Positions 26,853 through 35,307 of a DNA stretch of 64,000 nt are shown here, piece by piece (positions within the stretch are counted from its first letter, which is position 1; the number at the start of each line of letters is the position of its first letter). The stretch is from positions 25,841 through 89,840 of the forward strand of contig NZ_FRAJ01000013.1 in NCBI RefSeq assembly GCF_900142285.1. The letters run 5' to 3'. The DNA is from Caminicella sporogenes DSM 14501. Its GTDB lineage: Bacteria; Bacillota; Clostridia; Peptostreptococcales; Caminicellaceae. The notes beneath the pieces were generated by a model, which had not been told where the DNA came from, did not search any database, and was given only the letters and a program-made list of their open reading frames with translations. The position numbers and the translations under genes are program-made.

Positions 26853-28154
26853 CTATACAGCTTTCTCCATCTTCTGCATTATACTTAGTATTACCCTATC
26901 TGTAATATTCATTCCATCTTGTCCAAGCATACCTAAATTTTTTATTGTATCTTCTGCTGTTTCTGCCACTATACCATTTCTCGGAGGAACTATTCTTCCA
27001 TTTATAGCTAAAATAGCTGATTGTATAGCAGTTGCTGCTGATGTAGCAAGTTTTAGAGCACATCCAACTTTTGCTCCATCGCAAATCATACCACTTATAT
27101 TTGCAATCATATTTTTTATCGTTCCATCTATCTTATCATAATCTGCTCCCATAAGCCATGCTATAGCAGCACTAGCTCCCGTTGCAGCTGCAACTCCACA
27201 GCCACATAGTGGAGATAATCTGCCAATATAATATTTTATATATCCATTTATAATATGACTTATAGCCAATGCTTTAGATAATTTTTCTTCATCTACATCA
27301 TAAATATTTTTATAAGCAACAAGCGGTAAAATAGCAGTTAGCCCATTATTTCCACTTCCATTACTACTCATAACAGGCATATTAAGTCCTGACATTCTAG
27401 CATCAGCTCCAGCTGCTGTAAGCATCATAGCATTATTGATAAAGTCATCTGCCATCACACCATTTTTTATATTTTCATAAAATCCTGCACCCACACCGAT
27501 ACCATATGTTTTCTCAATTGCAGCTTTTGCAATTTTTTCATTCATATCTATACCTTCTAATAAAAACTCTATATCCTTATAATCTATTTTCTCAATAGCT
27601 TTTATAATATCCCTTATTCTCAAACTATACAATTCCTTTAAAACTTCATTATATCCACCGCCATTTTTATTTTGCTCTTCTTTAAATAACACTTCATTAT
27701 CTTTTTCTATATATACAAATTTATTATGTCTTTCCTTTACAATTACTCTTGCACTTCCTTTTTTCCCTCTTACAAAGACTTCAATATATATCTTTTCATC
27801 TGTATCTTTTATGTCCAATTTTAAAACATCATTTTCAAGCATTTTTTTTGCACTTAATACTTCTGAATCTTTTATTCCTTCTAAAACTCTTAAATCTTTT
27901 TCTGATTTTCCAGCTACTATCCCTAAAGCTCCTGCAATATAAAGCCCTACTTCGTCAGTATTTGGAATACCAACACACAACCCATTTTTATATATATTTG
28001 GACTTACTAAAATACTAACTTCCTTTATATCATCTTCACTTAATACCTCTTTAGCCTTTGATGCTGCAAGTGCAACAGCCACAGGTTCTGTACAGCCCAT
28101 TGCTGGTACAACTTCTCTTTTTAAAGTTTCAATTATAATTTTCTTTTTATCCAT
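26853..28154 (-). CDS. L-cysteine desulfidase family protein (UPF0597, CyuA/YhaM-like)
   Basis: 433 residues, full length. The N-terminus holds PAMGCTEPVAVALAASKAKE. GLNMPVMSSNGSGNNG and LSPLCGCGVAAATGASAA, then GMICDGAKVGCALKLATSA, give the conserved cysteines that hold an iron-sulfur cluster in this serine-dehydratase-like family. It splits L-cysteine into pyruvate, ammonia and sulfide. ATG behind GGGAGG. Upstream lie a sigma-54 promoter and three palindromic activator sites, then the gene for a sigma-54 activator, so expression is presumably induced by a ligand such as cysteine. The related serine dehydratase assignment is less likely. Confidence 0.88.
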   Translation of the reverse strand: MDKKKIIIETLKREVVPAMGCTEPVAVALAASKAKEVLSEDDIKEVSILVSPNIYKNGLCVGIPNTDEVGLYIAGALGIVAGKSEKDLRVLEGIKDSEVLSAKKMLENDVLKLDIKDTDEKIYIEVFVRGKKGSARVIVKERHNKFVYIEKDNEVLFKEEQNKNGGGYNEVLKELYSLRIRDIIKAIEKIDYKDIEFLLEGIDMNEKIAKAAIEKTYGIGVGAGFYENIKNGVMADDFINNAMMLTAAGADARMSGLNMPVMSSNGSGNNGLTAILPLVAYKNIYDVDEEKLSKALAISHIINGYIKYYIGRLSPLCGCGVAAATGASAAIAWLMGADYDKIDGTIKNMIANISGMICDGAKVGCALKLATSAATAIQSAILAINGRIVPPRNGIVAETAEDTIKNLGMLGQDGMNITDRVILSIMQKMEKAV

Positions 28155-28230
28155 ATTTATAACCTCCCGCTCTATTTAAAATATATTTTAAAACTTAGCC
28201 GCTTAACTACATTTCACAATCATTAATCAA

Positions 28231-28247
28231 AGCAATTTTTATGCCAA
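28231..28247 (-). promoter_or_regulatory. Sigma-54 promoter of cysteine desulfidase gene
   Basis: On the minus strand TTGGCATAAAAATTGCT contains the -24 GG and -12 GC elements at correct spacing. Transcription should start near 28220, about 65 bases before the gene. It requires an AAA+ activator. Confidence 0.9.
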
Positions 28248-28340
28248 TAACAAAACTAGCTTATTTAAAAAACATTTCTAATAATTTTGCCTTAAACTCA
28301 ATACTACAAACACCATACCTTAACACTCATATAAGTAAAT

Positions 28341-28408
28341 TATTCTCATTTTGAGAATAAGAGCAAAAAAATAATTCTCATATTGAGATTTTATTCTCAT
28401 TATGAGAA
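28341..28408. promoter_or_regulatory. Three palindromic enhancer sites (TTCTCA-N3-TGAGAA)
   Basis: The sites are at 28343-28357 (perfect, with 8-bp extended arms), 28375-28389 (one mismatch) and 28394-28408 (perfect). They lie 95-175 bases upstream of the sigma-54 promoter, the normal distance for enhancer sites. The last site touches the stop codon of the activator gene. Confidence 0.85.
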
Positions 28409-30160
28409 TTAAATACTGTATTTCTTTAACTTGCGATATATTGTTGCTCTACTAATCCCTAACACCTTAGCAGCTTCTTCTATACCTTTTTTTGTCCTTC
28501 CAAATTTTCTAATTGCTTTTGATATTTCTCTTTTTTCCAAATCTTGAATTGATATTATTATATCATCTGCTGCCATATTTTTTACATGCTTGTTCTTTAT
28601 CCTATTAGGTAAATCATTAATACTTATACAATTAGAAGATGCCATATTTACTGCATATTCAATTATATTTTCAAGTTCTCTAACATTACCCGGCCAATCA
28701 TAATTTTTAAAAAACTGAAGTACTTCTTCACTTATATGTGAAATATTTTTTCCAAGTTTATAATTAAATTTGTTAAGAAATTTATATGCCAATATAGGTA
28801 TATCATCAATTCGTTCCCTGAGCGGTGGTATATAAAGAGGAATTACATTTAATCTATAATAAAGGTCATCTCTAAATTCACCTTCTTCAACCCTTTTTTC
28901 AAGATTTTTATTTGTTGCTGCTATAATTCTCACATCAATAGGTATAAATCTCTTTCCACCTACTCTTTCAATCATATTTTCCTGAAGAACTCTCAATAAT
29001 TTTGTCTGAAGATGAAGCGGCATATCTCCTATTTCATCTAAAAAAATAGTTCCTTTATTCGCTAATTCAAATTTTCCCGTTTTTCCTCCCTTTTTAGCAC
29101 CTGTAAAAGCTCCTTCTTCATATCCAAAGAGTTCACTTTCAAGAAGATTTTCAGGTATTGCTGCACAATTTATAGGTATAAATGGATATTTTCTTCTATC
29201 ACTATAAAAATGTATAGCTCTTGCAAACAATTCTTTTCCTGTACCACTTTCTCCTTGAATAAGCACAGTTGAAGAACTCCTTGCAGCTTTCTTAGCATAA
29301 TCTTTAACCATCTTTATTGATATACTCTCTCCAATAATATCATCAAAATTCATCTCCATGCTAGCACCTGTAACATCATTTACTACGTTAATAATTTCAT
29401 TTATTTTATTAAGAGTTATAACTAATCTTACAATTTTGCCATTTACTTCTATTGGTTTTACGCTATATACTATTCTAAAATTATTTCCGTTTATACTGTG
29501 ATAAAATTCTTTATTTCTAATATTTAATTTTTTACTAACTATATTTTTTATATCAAAATGTCTAGTTATTTTATTAATATTGTCTATATGTTCTTTTCCT
29601 AATATTTCAATAGCTTTTGAATTGTAGTGAAGAACATTTCCTTCTGCATCTACCAGCATCAGTCCTCTATCAATCGAATCAAATAAAACTTCAAGTTCAC
29701 CTATTAGTAGTTTTATTTCTTCTGATTTCTTCTTTTCTATTAACTTAGTAGCAAGTAAATCTGCCATCCTAGATAAAAATTCTAACAAATTATGTTTATT
29801 ACTCAATATTGAAGCTTTCTGTTTTTCATCAAATGCAATCAATCCTATAACACCTATAATAGTTCCATTTACCTTTATAGGACAGCAAACTTGAGCAAAT
29901 TCCCTGCAACTCTCTTTTTTTTCACATCTGCTACATGCTTTATGAATTCTAGGATTTTCAATTATAAAACTCTCTCCACTTTTCAAAGCATATGCAAAAA
30001 CTGACTTATCATTTATTCTTGCACCTATATTCTCGGTATAAAGTCCAGTAGCTGCTATTCTGTTCAGTTTATTATCTATTATAGTAACATCTACATTTAT
30101 AACGCTTTCAATAGCCTCTGCAATCCTTTGAACAATATTAGAAATCCTAAATAACTGCAT
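28409..30160 (-). CDS. Sigma-54-dependent transcriptional activator with Cys-rich sensor and PAS domains
   Basis: 583 residues. An N-terminal GAF-like sensor (about 1-140) has Cys76, Cys79, Cys85, Cys92 and Cys93. A PAS domain (about 155-255) follows. The AAA+ sigma-54 interaction domain (about 275-500) has Walker A GESGTGKE, the sigma-54-contacting GAFTGA loop and FLDEIGDMP. A Fis-type helix-turn-helix (GIEEAAKVLGISRATIYRKL) ends the protein. It should bind the three downstream palindromes and drive the cysteine desulfidase gene. The cysteines could bind a metal, a cluster or a sulfur ligand. ATG behind AGAGGTGATATT. Confidence 0.93.
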   Translation of the reverse strand: MQLFRISNIVQRIAEAIESVINVDVTIIDNKLNRIAATGLYTENIGARINDKSVFAYALKSGESFIIENPRIHKACSRCEKKESCREFAQVCCPIKVNGTIIGVIGLIAFDEKQKASILSNKHNLLEFLSRMADLLATKLIEKKKSEEIKLLIGELEVLFDSIDRGLMLVDAEGNVLHYNSKAIEILGKEHIDNINKITRHFDIKNIVSKKLNIRNKEFYHSINGNNFRIVYSVKPIEVNGKIVRLVITLNKINEIINVVNDVTGASMEMNFDDIIGESISIKMVKDYAKKAARSSSTVLIQGESGTGKELFARAIHFYSDRRKYPFIPINCAAIPENLLESELFGYEEGAFTGAKKGGKTGKFELANKGTIFLDEIGDMPLHLQTKLLRVLQENMIERVGGKRFIPIDVRIIAATNKNLEKRVEEGEFRDDLYYRLNVIPLYIPPLRERIDDIPILAYKFLNKFNYKLGKNISHISEEVLQFFKNYDWPGNVRELENIIEYAVNMASSNCISINDLPNRIKNKHVKNMAADDIIISIQDLEKREISKAIRKFGRTKKGIEEAAKVLGISRATIYRKLKKYSI

Positions 30161-30293
30161 AATATCACCTCTTTCAACGCTTCAAACTGCAAGTACATAT
30201 CTTAAAATTAATCCTTCAAGTTCTCTACTATTTATTTCAGCGTTTTTAGAAATATTAAATTATAAATTAACTCTTAAAATACCTAAAATATAT

Positions 30294-30330
30294 TAAAAAC
30301 CTATGGAAATATTAAAATCTTCCCATAGGT
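30294..30330 (-). terminator. Terminator of pfkB-like gene
   Basis: ACCTATGG pairs with CCATAGGT on the minus strand, followed by TTTTTA. Confidence 0.75.
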
Positions 30331-30346
30331 CTTTTACTAGAAACTA

Positions 30347-31279
30347 TTATTCAAGTCTTTTTATCTTTACTTGTCCATATATTTCTTCAACTAAATCTTT
30401 ATTTACAAAACTAATTTCCTTTTCCAAAGCACTTGCAGATGAACATGCAACTGCATACTTAAAAGCTTCTTCTAAAGAATATTTTTTTATAATAGCTACT
30501 GCAAAACCAGCTACTAGAGCATCTCCAGAACCTATAATATTTACTGGTGTCATTTCTGGAGCCTTTACTTTAAACACTCTTTCTTTAGCTGCAAATATTG
30601 CTTCATCACTACTCAATGAAATAACTACTATGTCTACTCCTTGCTTACATATATATTTTAATTCATGAATTATTTCATATTCATTTTTTAAATCATAACC
30701 TACTATATTTTTCAGTTCATTTAAATTTGGCTTAATCATATACGGCTTTGCTTTAATAGCTTCTTCTAAAAACTCACCTGAAGCATCAATTATAGGTAGT
30801 ACATTATTATCCTTAGCTATTTTTACCATATCTCTATATATAGTTTTAGGAACTCCTTTTGGTACACTTCCTGAGGCAATAATAATTTGACTGTATTTCA
30901 ATATCTTTATGTATTCTTTAATAAACTTCGTCAGTTCTTCTTTTGTTACAAAGGGGCCTACTTCATTAACAGTCGTTTCAACATTATTTACAGGGTCTAT
31001 TATAGCAGTTAAATTTCTAGATTCATCACTGATACTTACAAAAGAAGTTTTTATACCCATTTCCATCAACTGCTTTTTAATATACTCACCTGTTATGCCA
31101 CCTAAAAAACCCGTAGCATTAAGCTTTTCTCCAAGTATAGAAACAGTCTTGGCTACATTTATACCCTTTCCGCCAACAGTGACTGTTACTTCATCAACCT
31201 TATACTCTTTATTAAGTTGAAAATTATTTATTATATACGACCTATCTATAGCCGGATTTAACGTTACTGTTGTAATCAT
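30347..31279 (-). CDS. PfkB-family hexose kinase (1-phosphofructokinase type)
   Basis: 310 residues. The N-terminal signature TVTVGGKGINVAKTV (about 33-47) and the C-terminal NIIGSGDALVAGFA (about 247-260), with the catalytic Asp, place it in the FruK/LacC/PfkB-2 group. It phosphorylates fructose 1-phosphate or tagatose 6-phosphate. No PTS or fru regulator is adjacent, so the substrate is open. ATG behind AAGGGG. Upstream of the sigma-54 activator gene on the same strand, with a terminator between. Confidence 0.88.
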   Translation of the reverse strand: MITTVTLNPAIDRSYIINNFQLNKEYKVDEVTVTVGGKGINVAKTVSILGEKLNATGFLGGITGEYIKKQLMEMGIKTSFVSISDESRNLTAIIDPVNNVETTVNEVGPFVTKEELTKFIKEYIKILKYSQIIIASGSVPKGVPKTIYRDMVKIAKDNNVLPIIDASGEFLEEAIKAKPYMIKPNLNELKNIVGYDLKNEYEIIHELKYICKQGVDIVVISLSSDEAIFAAKERVFKVKAPEMTPVNIIGSGDALVAGFAVAIIKKYSLEEAFKYAVACSSASALEKEISFVNKDLVEEIYGQVKIKRLE

Positions 31280-31412
31280 AATAACCCCTTCTTAAAAGTA
31301 AAGTCAAATAGTATTATACAATAAAATCACTTACTTTTAAAGAACTTTGTAACATTTATTACTTCAAAAAATAAAATTTACAGACAAATTAGGTAAATAC
31401 TACTAATATATA

Positions 31413-31553
31413 TTAATCATAATCCCTTTTATTGTATAATCTGTATAATATATCCTTTGTTTCTTTTAGTAAAACAATTATTTTGTTTAGTGAATATTGA
31501 ATTGATGTTAATATAATAAGTAAAATAACAGCTCCTACTATCCAGTATTTCAT
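31413..31553 (-). CDS. Small single-pass membrane protein, 46 aa
   Basis: ATG behind an ideal GGAGG. The sequence has one hydrophobic segment (about 4-20, YWIVGAVILLIILTSI) then a charged tail (KETKDILYRLYNKRDYD). Good ribosome site, sensible composition and position just after cca support a real gene. No family recognised. The charged, possibly coiled tail suggests a membrane-anchored partner protein. Confidence 0.6.
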   Translation of the reverse strand: MKYWIVGAVILLIILTSIQYSLNKIIVLLKETKDILYRLYNKRDYD

Positions 31554-31581
31554 ATTTTTCCTCCATTCAAATTAAAACTTT

Positions 31582-32943
31582 TTAACTCAAATTAGTTTTT
31601 TCTCTGATATTATTGTAAATAAAAATCGCTTCCTGTATCAATAATTCCTTTTTATTCATCTCAGGGCTTTCAAAAACTTTTTCTAACAATTTTTTTAAAA
31701 TAATTCCCATTTCTCTACCTCTTGGTATGCCAATCTCAATCAAATCATATCCATCAATATCTAAATCTTTAAGAGTTAAAGGTTCTTTTTCAGATAATAT
31801 TTTTTTATACAAATCTACTGCTTTTTCTATATTTGAAAAATCATGTGGATACTTACTTCCCTTTACATCTGCTATCTGAAGTTTAAACAATCTTTCAACA
31901 TTTTCTGTACCCATTTTATTTATAAGTCTCTTAACTGTCTTAGCTGTAATCTCATTTAATCTTAACATATGATTTTTTATAAGCATTTTTACAGAGCTGA
32001 TAGTTTTTTTATCATATTTAAGTTTTTTCAATATTTCTTCTGCCATTTCTGCTCCCACTACACAGTGATTATAAAAATGTCCTATATTATATTTATCGAT
32101 TGTAAAACATCGTGGTTTAGCTATATCATGCAGTAATGCTGATAACCTTAATATTAAATCACTTTCTGTATTATCAAGAGTAGTCATAGTATGATAAAAA
32201 ACATCTTTATCATGATATGGACTATACTGCTTAAATCCAACAATTTCTCTTATTTCAGGTATTATATAATCAATCAAATCTGTATCTACAAGAGTTTTTA
32301 TCCCATTTGAAGGTATATTTGACAATAAAATCTTATTAAGCTCAGTTTTAATTCTTTCTTTACTTATATTACGCACAAGTTTTGAATTTTTAACTATACT
32401 CATTGTTACAGCTTCGTCTATCTCAAAATCGAGCTGTGAACTAAATCTTACTGCTCTAATCATTCTAAGAGCATCTTCCTCAAATCTTTTATCTGGATTC
32501 CCAACACATTTAACTTTTTTATCTAGTAAATCTGAAAATCCATTATAAGGGTCTATAAGCCCTTTTTCATAATTATAAGCCATTGCATTTATAGTAAAAT
32601 CTCTTCTACTTAAATCTTTTTCTAAATCATCTGTAAATTCGACTTTATCTGGTCTTCTATTATCAGAATATTTTCCTTCTATTCTGTAAGTAGTTACTTC
32701 AAATTGTTTATTATTTACAATAATAGTTACTGTCCCATGTTTTATCCCTGTCGGTACTACTTTATAATCCTTAAAAATATTTAACATCTGATTAGGTTTA
32801 GCATTTGTAGCTATATCCCAATCATTAGGAATTCTACCTAAAAGAGTATCTCTTACACATCCTCCAACTACATATCCTTGAAAACCATTTTTATATAAAG
32901 TATTTAATATCTTTTCTACTTCTTCAGGAATTTTTATTTTCAA
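31582..32943 (-). CDS. cca: CCA tRNA nucleotidyltransferase
   Basis: About 453 residues of the class II type. The N-terminal nucleotidyltransferase GYVVGGCVRDTLLG and DWDIAT hold the catalytic Asp residues. RRDFTINAMAYN and the RNA-binding head follow, with an HD domain ALLHDIAKPRCF at about 240-252. It adds or repairs the 3' CCA of tRNAs, although the tRNA genes here encode CCA. I chose TTG 32943 behind GGAGG; the longer ATG frame has no ribosome site and contains that GGAGG. Confidence 0.94.
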   Translation of the reverse strand: MKIKIPEEVEKILNTLYKNGFQGYVVGGCVRDTLLGRIPNDWDIATNAKPNQMLNIFKDYKVVPTGIKHGTVTIIVNNKQFEVTTYRIEGKYSDNRRPDKVEFTDDLEKDLSRRDFTINAMAYNYEKGLIDPYNGFSDLLDKKVKCVGNPDKRFEEDALRMIRAVRFSSQLDFEIDEAVTMSIVKNSKLVRNISKERIKTELNKILLSNIPSNGIKTLVDTDLIDYIIPEIREIVGFKQYSPYHDKDVFYHTMTTLDNTESDLILRLSALLHDIAKPRCFTIDKYNIGHFYNHCVVGAEMAEEILKKLKYDKKTISSVKMLIKNHMLRLNEITAKTVKRLINKMGTENVERLFKLQIADVKGSKYPHDFSNIEKAVDLYKKILSEKEPLTLKDLDIDGYDLIEIGIPRGREMGIILKKLLEKVFESPEMNKKELLIQEAIFIYNNIREKTNLS

Positions 32944-33026
32944 AATATTACTACCTCCGAATTTCTTATATTTTGCCATTTTTTATAACAACATTTTATA
33001 ATTTTATTTTCTACAAAAAAACATGA

Positions 33027-33061
33027 AAACCTTCGTCAAAATATTAATTTTACGAAGGTTT
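33027..33061 (-). terminator. Terminator of CRISPR transcript
   Basis: AAACCTTCGT pairs with ACGAAGGTTT across a 15-base loop. On the minus strand TTTTCATGTTTTTTTG follows. It lies just past the degenerate last repeat. Confidence 0.75.
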
Positions 33062-33079
33062 AAATTCTATCATATATTA

Positions 33080-33445
33080 ATAAAATTTCCTTATAGGTAG
33101 TCTGATAACTTTTAGGAACTCATTACATCTTCTTAAACATAGAAAAGTTTCAATTCCTTATAGGTAGTCTAATAATGCTGCTTTAGGGACGTATCATAGT
33201 TTTATAAATAGATAGTTTCAATTCCTTATAGGTAGTCTAATAATTTTGATTTAATAGACGATATATTCAAACCAATTGCTGAGTTTCAATTCCTTATAGG
33301 TAGTCTAATAATGAGCACTATCTAGAGTAGGTATTTCATTTACAAAAGCAGTTTCAATTCCTTATAGGTAGTCTAATAATCAACCTCAAACTTACACACG
33401 CTGAGCTTGAAGATTGTTTCAATTCCTTATAGGTAGTCTAATAAT
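33080..33445 (-). CRISPR. CRISPR array, five perfect 30-bp repeats plus one degenerate terminal repeat
   Basis: Perfect repeats start (plus strand) at 33147, 33215, 33283, 33351 and 33416. A degenerate copy occupies 33080-33109. Spacers are 37, 38, 38, 38 and 35 bases. On the minus strand each repeat ends GGAATTGAAAC, the ATTGAAAC-type 5' handle of clostridial type I-B crRNAs. The decayed repeat sits at the distal end in that orientation, so the leader is on the right. No cas gene is in the window. A promoter and terminator flank it in the expected orientation. Confidence 0.97.
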
Positions 33446-33460
33446 ACATTACACATATTG

Positions 33461-33489
33461 ATATTACCATATTCTTATATTTCTGTCAA
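33461..33489 (-). promoter_or_regulatory. Sigma-A promoter in CRISPR leader
   Basis: TTGACA (33484-33489), 17-base spacer with TGG before the -10, TAATAT (33461-33466). The start would fall about nine bases ahead of the first repeat. Confidence 0.85.
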
Positions 33490-33529
33490 ATTGCTGATTT
33501 TTACCTTAATTCATACTATTTTACTATGT

Positions 33530-33552
33530 TTTCAATACTTAAAGTATTGAAA
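33530..33552. repeat. 23-bp perfect palindrome in CRISPR leader region
   Basis: TTTCAATACTT, central A, AAGTATTGAAA. It lies about 40 bases upstream of the array promoter and shares TTTCAAT with the repeat end. It could be a leader protein-binding or integration-related site; this is a guess. Confidence 0.6.
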
Positions 33553-33575
33553 TTTACACATTCTTTATCAAAAAC

Positions 33576-33629
33576 AAAAAGTCGTCGATCCCCAGGGGTT
33601 TTTGCACTACTGGAGGTCGACAACTTTTT
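33576..33629. terminator. Long bidirectional hairpin between ssb-like gene and CRISPR leader
   Basis: Arms at 33576-33595 and 33610-33629 (about 20 bp with few mismatches, core GTCGA and CCCCAG/CTGGAGG) around a 14-base loop, with A and T runs outside. It has the form of a strong bidirectional terminator and insulates the array from the ssb-like gene. Confidence 0.75.
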
Positions 33630-33670
33630 AAAACAACATCCTCAAACAATTTTTAACTTTTATTTTATTT

Positions 33671-34312
33671 TCACTCACTCAACCTATTATTGTCTTCAGG
33701 CAATGCACTCATTTTAGAAATAGAAACTTCATAAGCAACCTTTTTAACTACATTTTCTTCATCTATTTTCTTTTGATATTCTCTACTCTGTATCCTGCCC
33801 CAAATTTTTATTCTATCTCCTACTTTCATTTTTTCTGAAAACCTCGCATTTCTTCCCCAAGCTATACATGGTATGTAATCAGACTTCTTATAAGGTCTAT
33901 TCACTGCTACAAGCATATCTGTTATCTCTCTACCAAAAGGTGTTGTTCTATATATAGGTTTTTTACATATATACCCATCTAAAAAAATCTGATTTGGATT
34001 TGTAACATTTTCTTCATCTTCTTCAGATATATCTCTGGCAAATATAGTAAGTATCAATTTATTTTTTTCATTTACAATTTTATTATAAGACCTCAACTGC
34101 CCATCAATTTTCACCAGTTTATCTTGACTGAAATTAAAATCTACCAACAACCTCTCTGAAATAGTAACTGGTAAAATATCATTATAATTACTCAATCTAG
34201 GTATCTTTATTTTAAAATTATAAAACCCTTCTCCAAATACTTCATGACTAAATTTCAAATCAGAACAAATTGTTCCTACAACTGTAACAACATTATTATC
34301 AAATGTCCTCAC
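33671..34312 (-). CDS. Single-stranded DNA-binding protein with two OB folds
   Basis: 213 residues built from two SSB-like OB domains. The first (about 1-95) begins NNVVTVVGTICSDLKFSHEV. The second (about 105-205) begins FLDGYICKKPIYRTTPFGREITDMLVAVNRPYK, which matches the SSB core; YIPCIAWGRNARFSEKMKVGDRIKIWGRIQSREY completes it. The acidic tail typical of SSB is absent; the end is EDNNRLSE. It binds single-stranded DNA in repair or replication. GTG start behind GGGGG. The main ssb gene is presumably elsewhere. Confidence 0.85.
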   Translation of the reverse strand: MRTFDNNVVTVVGTICSDLKFSHEVFGEGFYNFKIKIPRLSNYNDILPVTISERLLVDFNFSQDKLVKIDGQLRSYNKIVNEKNKLILTIFARDISEEDEENVTNPNQIFLDGYICKKPIYRTTPFGREITDMLVAVNRPYKKSDYIPCIAWGRNARFSEKMKVGDRIKIWGRIQSREYQKKIDEENVVKKVAYEVSISKMSALPEDNNRLSE

Positions 34313-34464
34313 TTATATCTAGCCCCCTTACGCTCCTTTGTGATACTTAATTCTTATGTTATATTTCACTCTACAAATATATTTATTCTAGTTCTTTATA
34401 AATAGAACAAAATATTTAAAATTTATCAAACATTCAAGAAGCAGTAAGGTTTTTTATTATTTAT

Positions 34465-35166
34465 CTATAATTTCATATATATTGACAATAATTTTTGAAC
34501 ATCTTCAATTTTCACATCATACATTAATGATAATGCTATAATCGGAAGTATCTTATATACATCTATTTTCTCACTACAAAATAACCTTATTGGAAATTCA
34601 AATGGCTCTATTTCCTTACCACTAAAAGAAGTTAATCCCCTCTGTAAACAACATATAAAAGAATCTTCATCATGTATACTTGAAGCAGTAAGTGTAGACT
34701 TAGTATTTAACCCATATGTTATAACTATTTTTTCGTTCAAATATTTAAAAATATTAATCTCATTTTTTTTATCGCTATTTATAATAACAGTTGCATTTTT
34801 ACTCAAATTTTCATAAAAAACTTTTTTTATAAAATTCATATCTGAATGATTGTTATTTTTTTTTGTATCTGATACATCAACTAACACATCAATTCTATAC
34901 TTATCTATTATAAATTCAACCTTATCTTTGTCTTGCAAACAAAAAAGTAAAATATCTATCTCATCTTTTAAATAAGTTAAAAATTCCAATATTTTCTTTA
35001 CTTCAATAGTTTTTCTTTTAATTATATTTCTTTTAGAATATATTAAATTATCAAATAAAACAACTGAATTATAACCGCTATTTTCTAAAATATAAAAAGA
35101 AAAATCAGCAATAAATTTTGTATTTATATACTCTCCTAAAATTCCGATAACTTCTGGTTCAGACAT
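34465..35166 (-). CDS. Degenerate Mur-ligase-like protein
   Basis: 233 residues, soluble. The region ATVIINSDKKNEINIFKYLNEKIVITYG and the later FEFPIRLFCSEKIDVYKILPIIALSLMYDV resemble the second half of a Mur ligase central domain (the NADD-like turn and the helix preceding the C-terminal domain). The ATP-binding GTNGKT loop and the entire C-terminal domain are missing, so ligase activity is unlikely. It may be a regulatory or structural relative. ATG behind AGGAG. Between the SSB-like and deacetylase genes on the same strand. Confidence 0.5.
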   Translation of the reverse strand: MSEPEVIGILGEYINTKFIADFSFYILENSGYNSVVLFDNLIYSKRNIIKRKTIEVKKILEFLTYLKDEIDILLFCLQDKDKVEFIIDKYRIDVLVDVSDTKKNNNHSDMNFIKKVFYENLSKNATVIINSDKKNEINIFKYLNEKIVITYGLNTKSTLTASSIHDEDSFICCLQRGLTSFSGKEIEPFEFPIRLFCSEKIDVYKILPIIALSLMYDVKIEDVQKLLSIYMKL

Positions 35167-35307
35167 GTATACATCTCCTTTAGCTAAACAATGATATAGT
35201 TATATTGTGTATAAATAAAGATATTTATGTATTAAAAAAGTATGGAATATTTATCCCATACTTCATATAATCCAAATCTTTTTAATTTTAAAATATTATC
35301 ATTTTTT

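Noticed and set aside
33526..33717. 63-codon plus-strand frame near the CRISPR leader
   Set aside because: It passes through the leader palindrome and terminator hairpin and into the ssb-like gene; no ribosome site.
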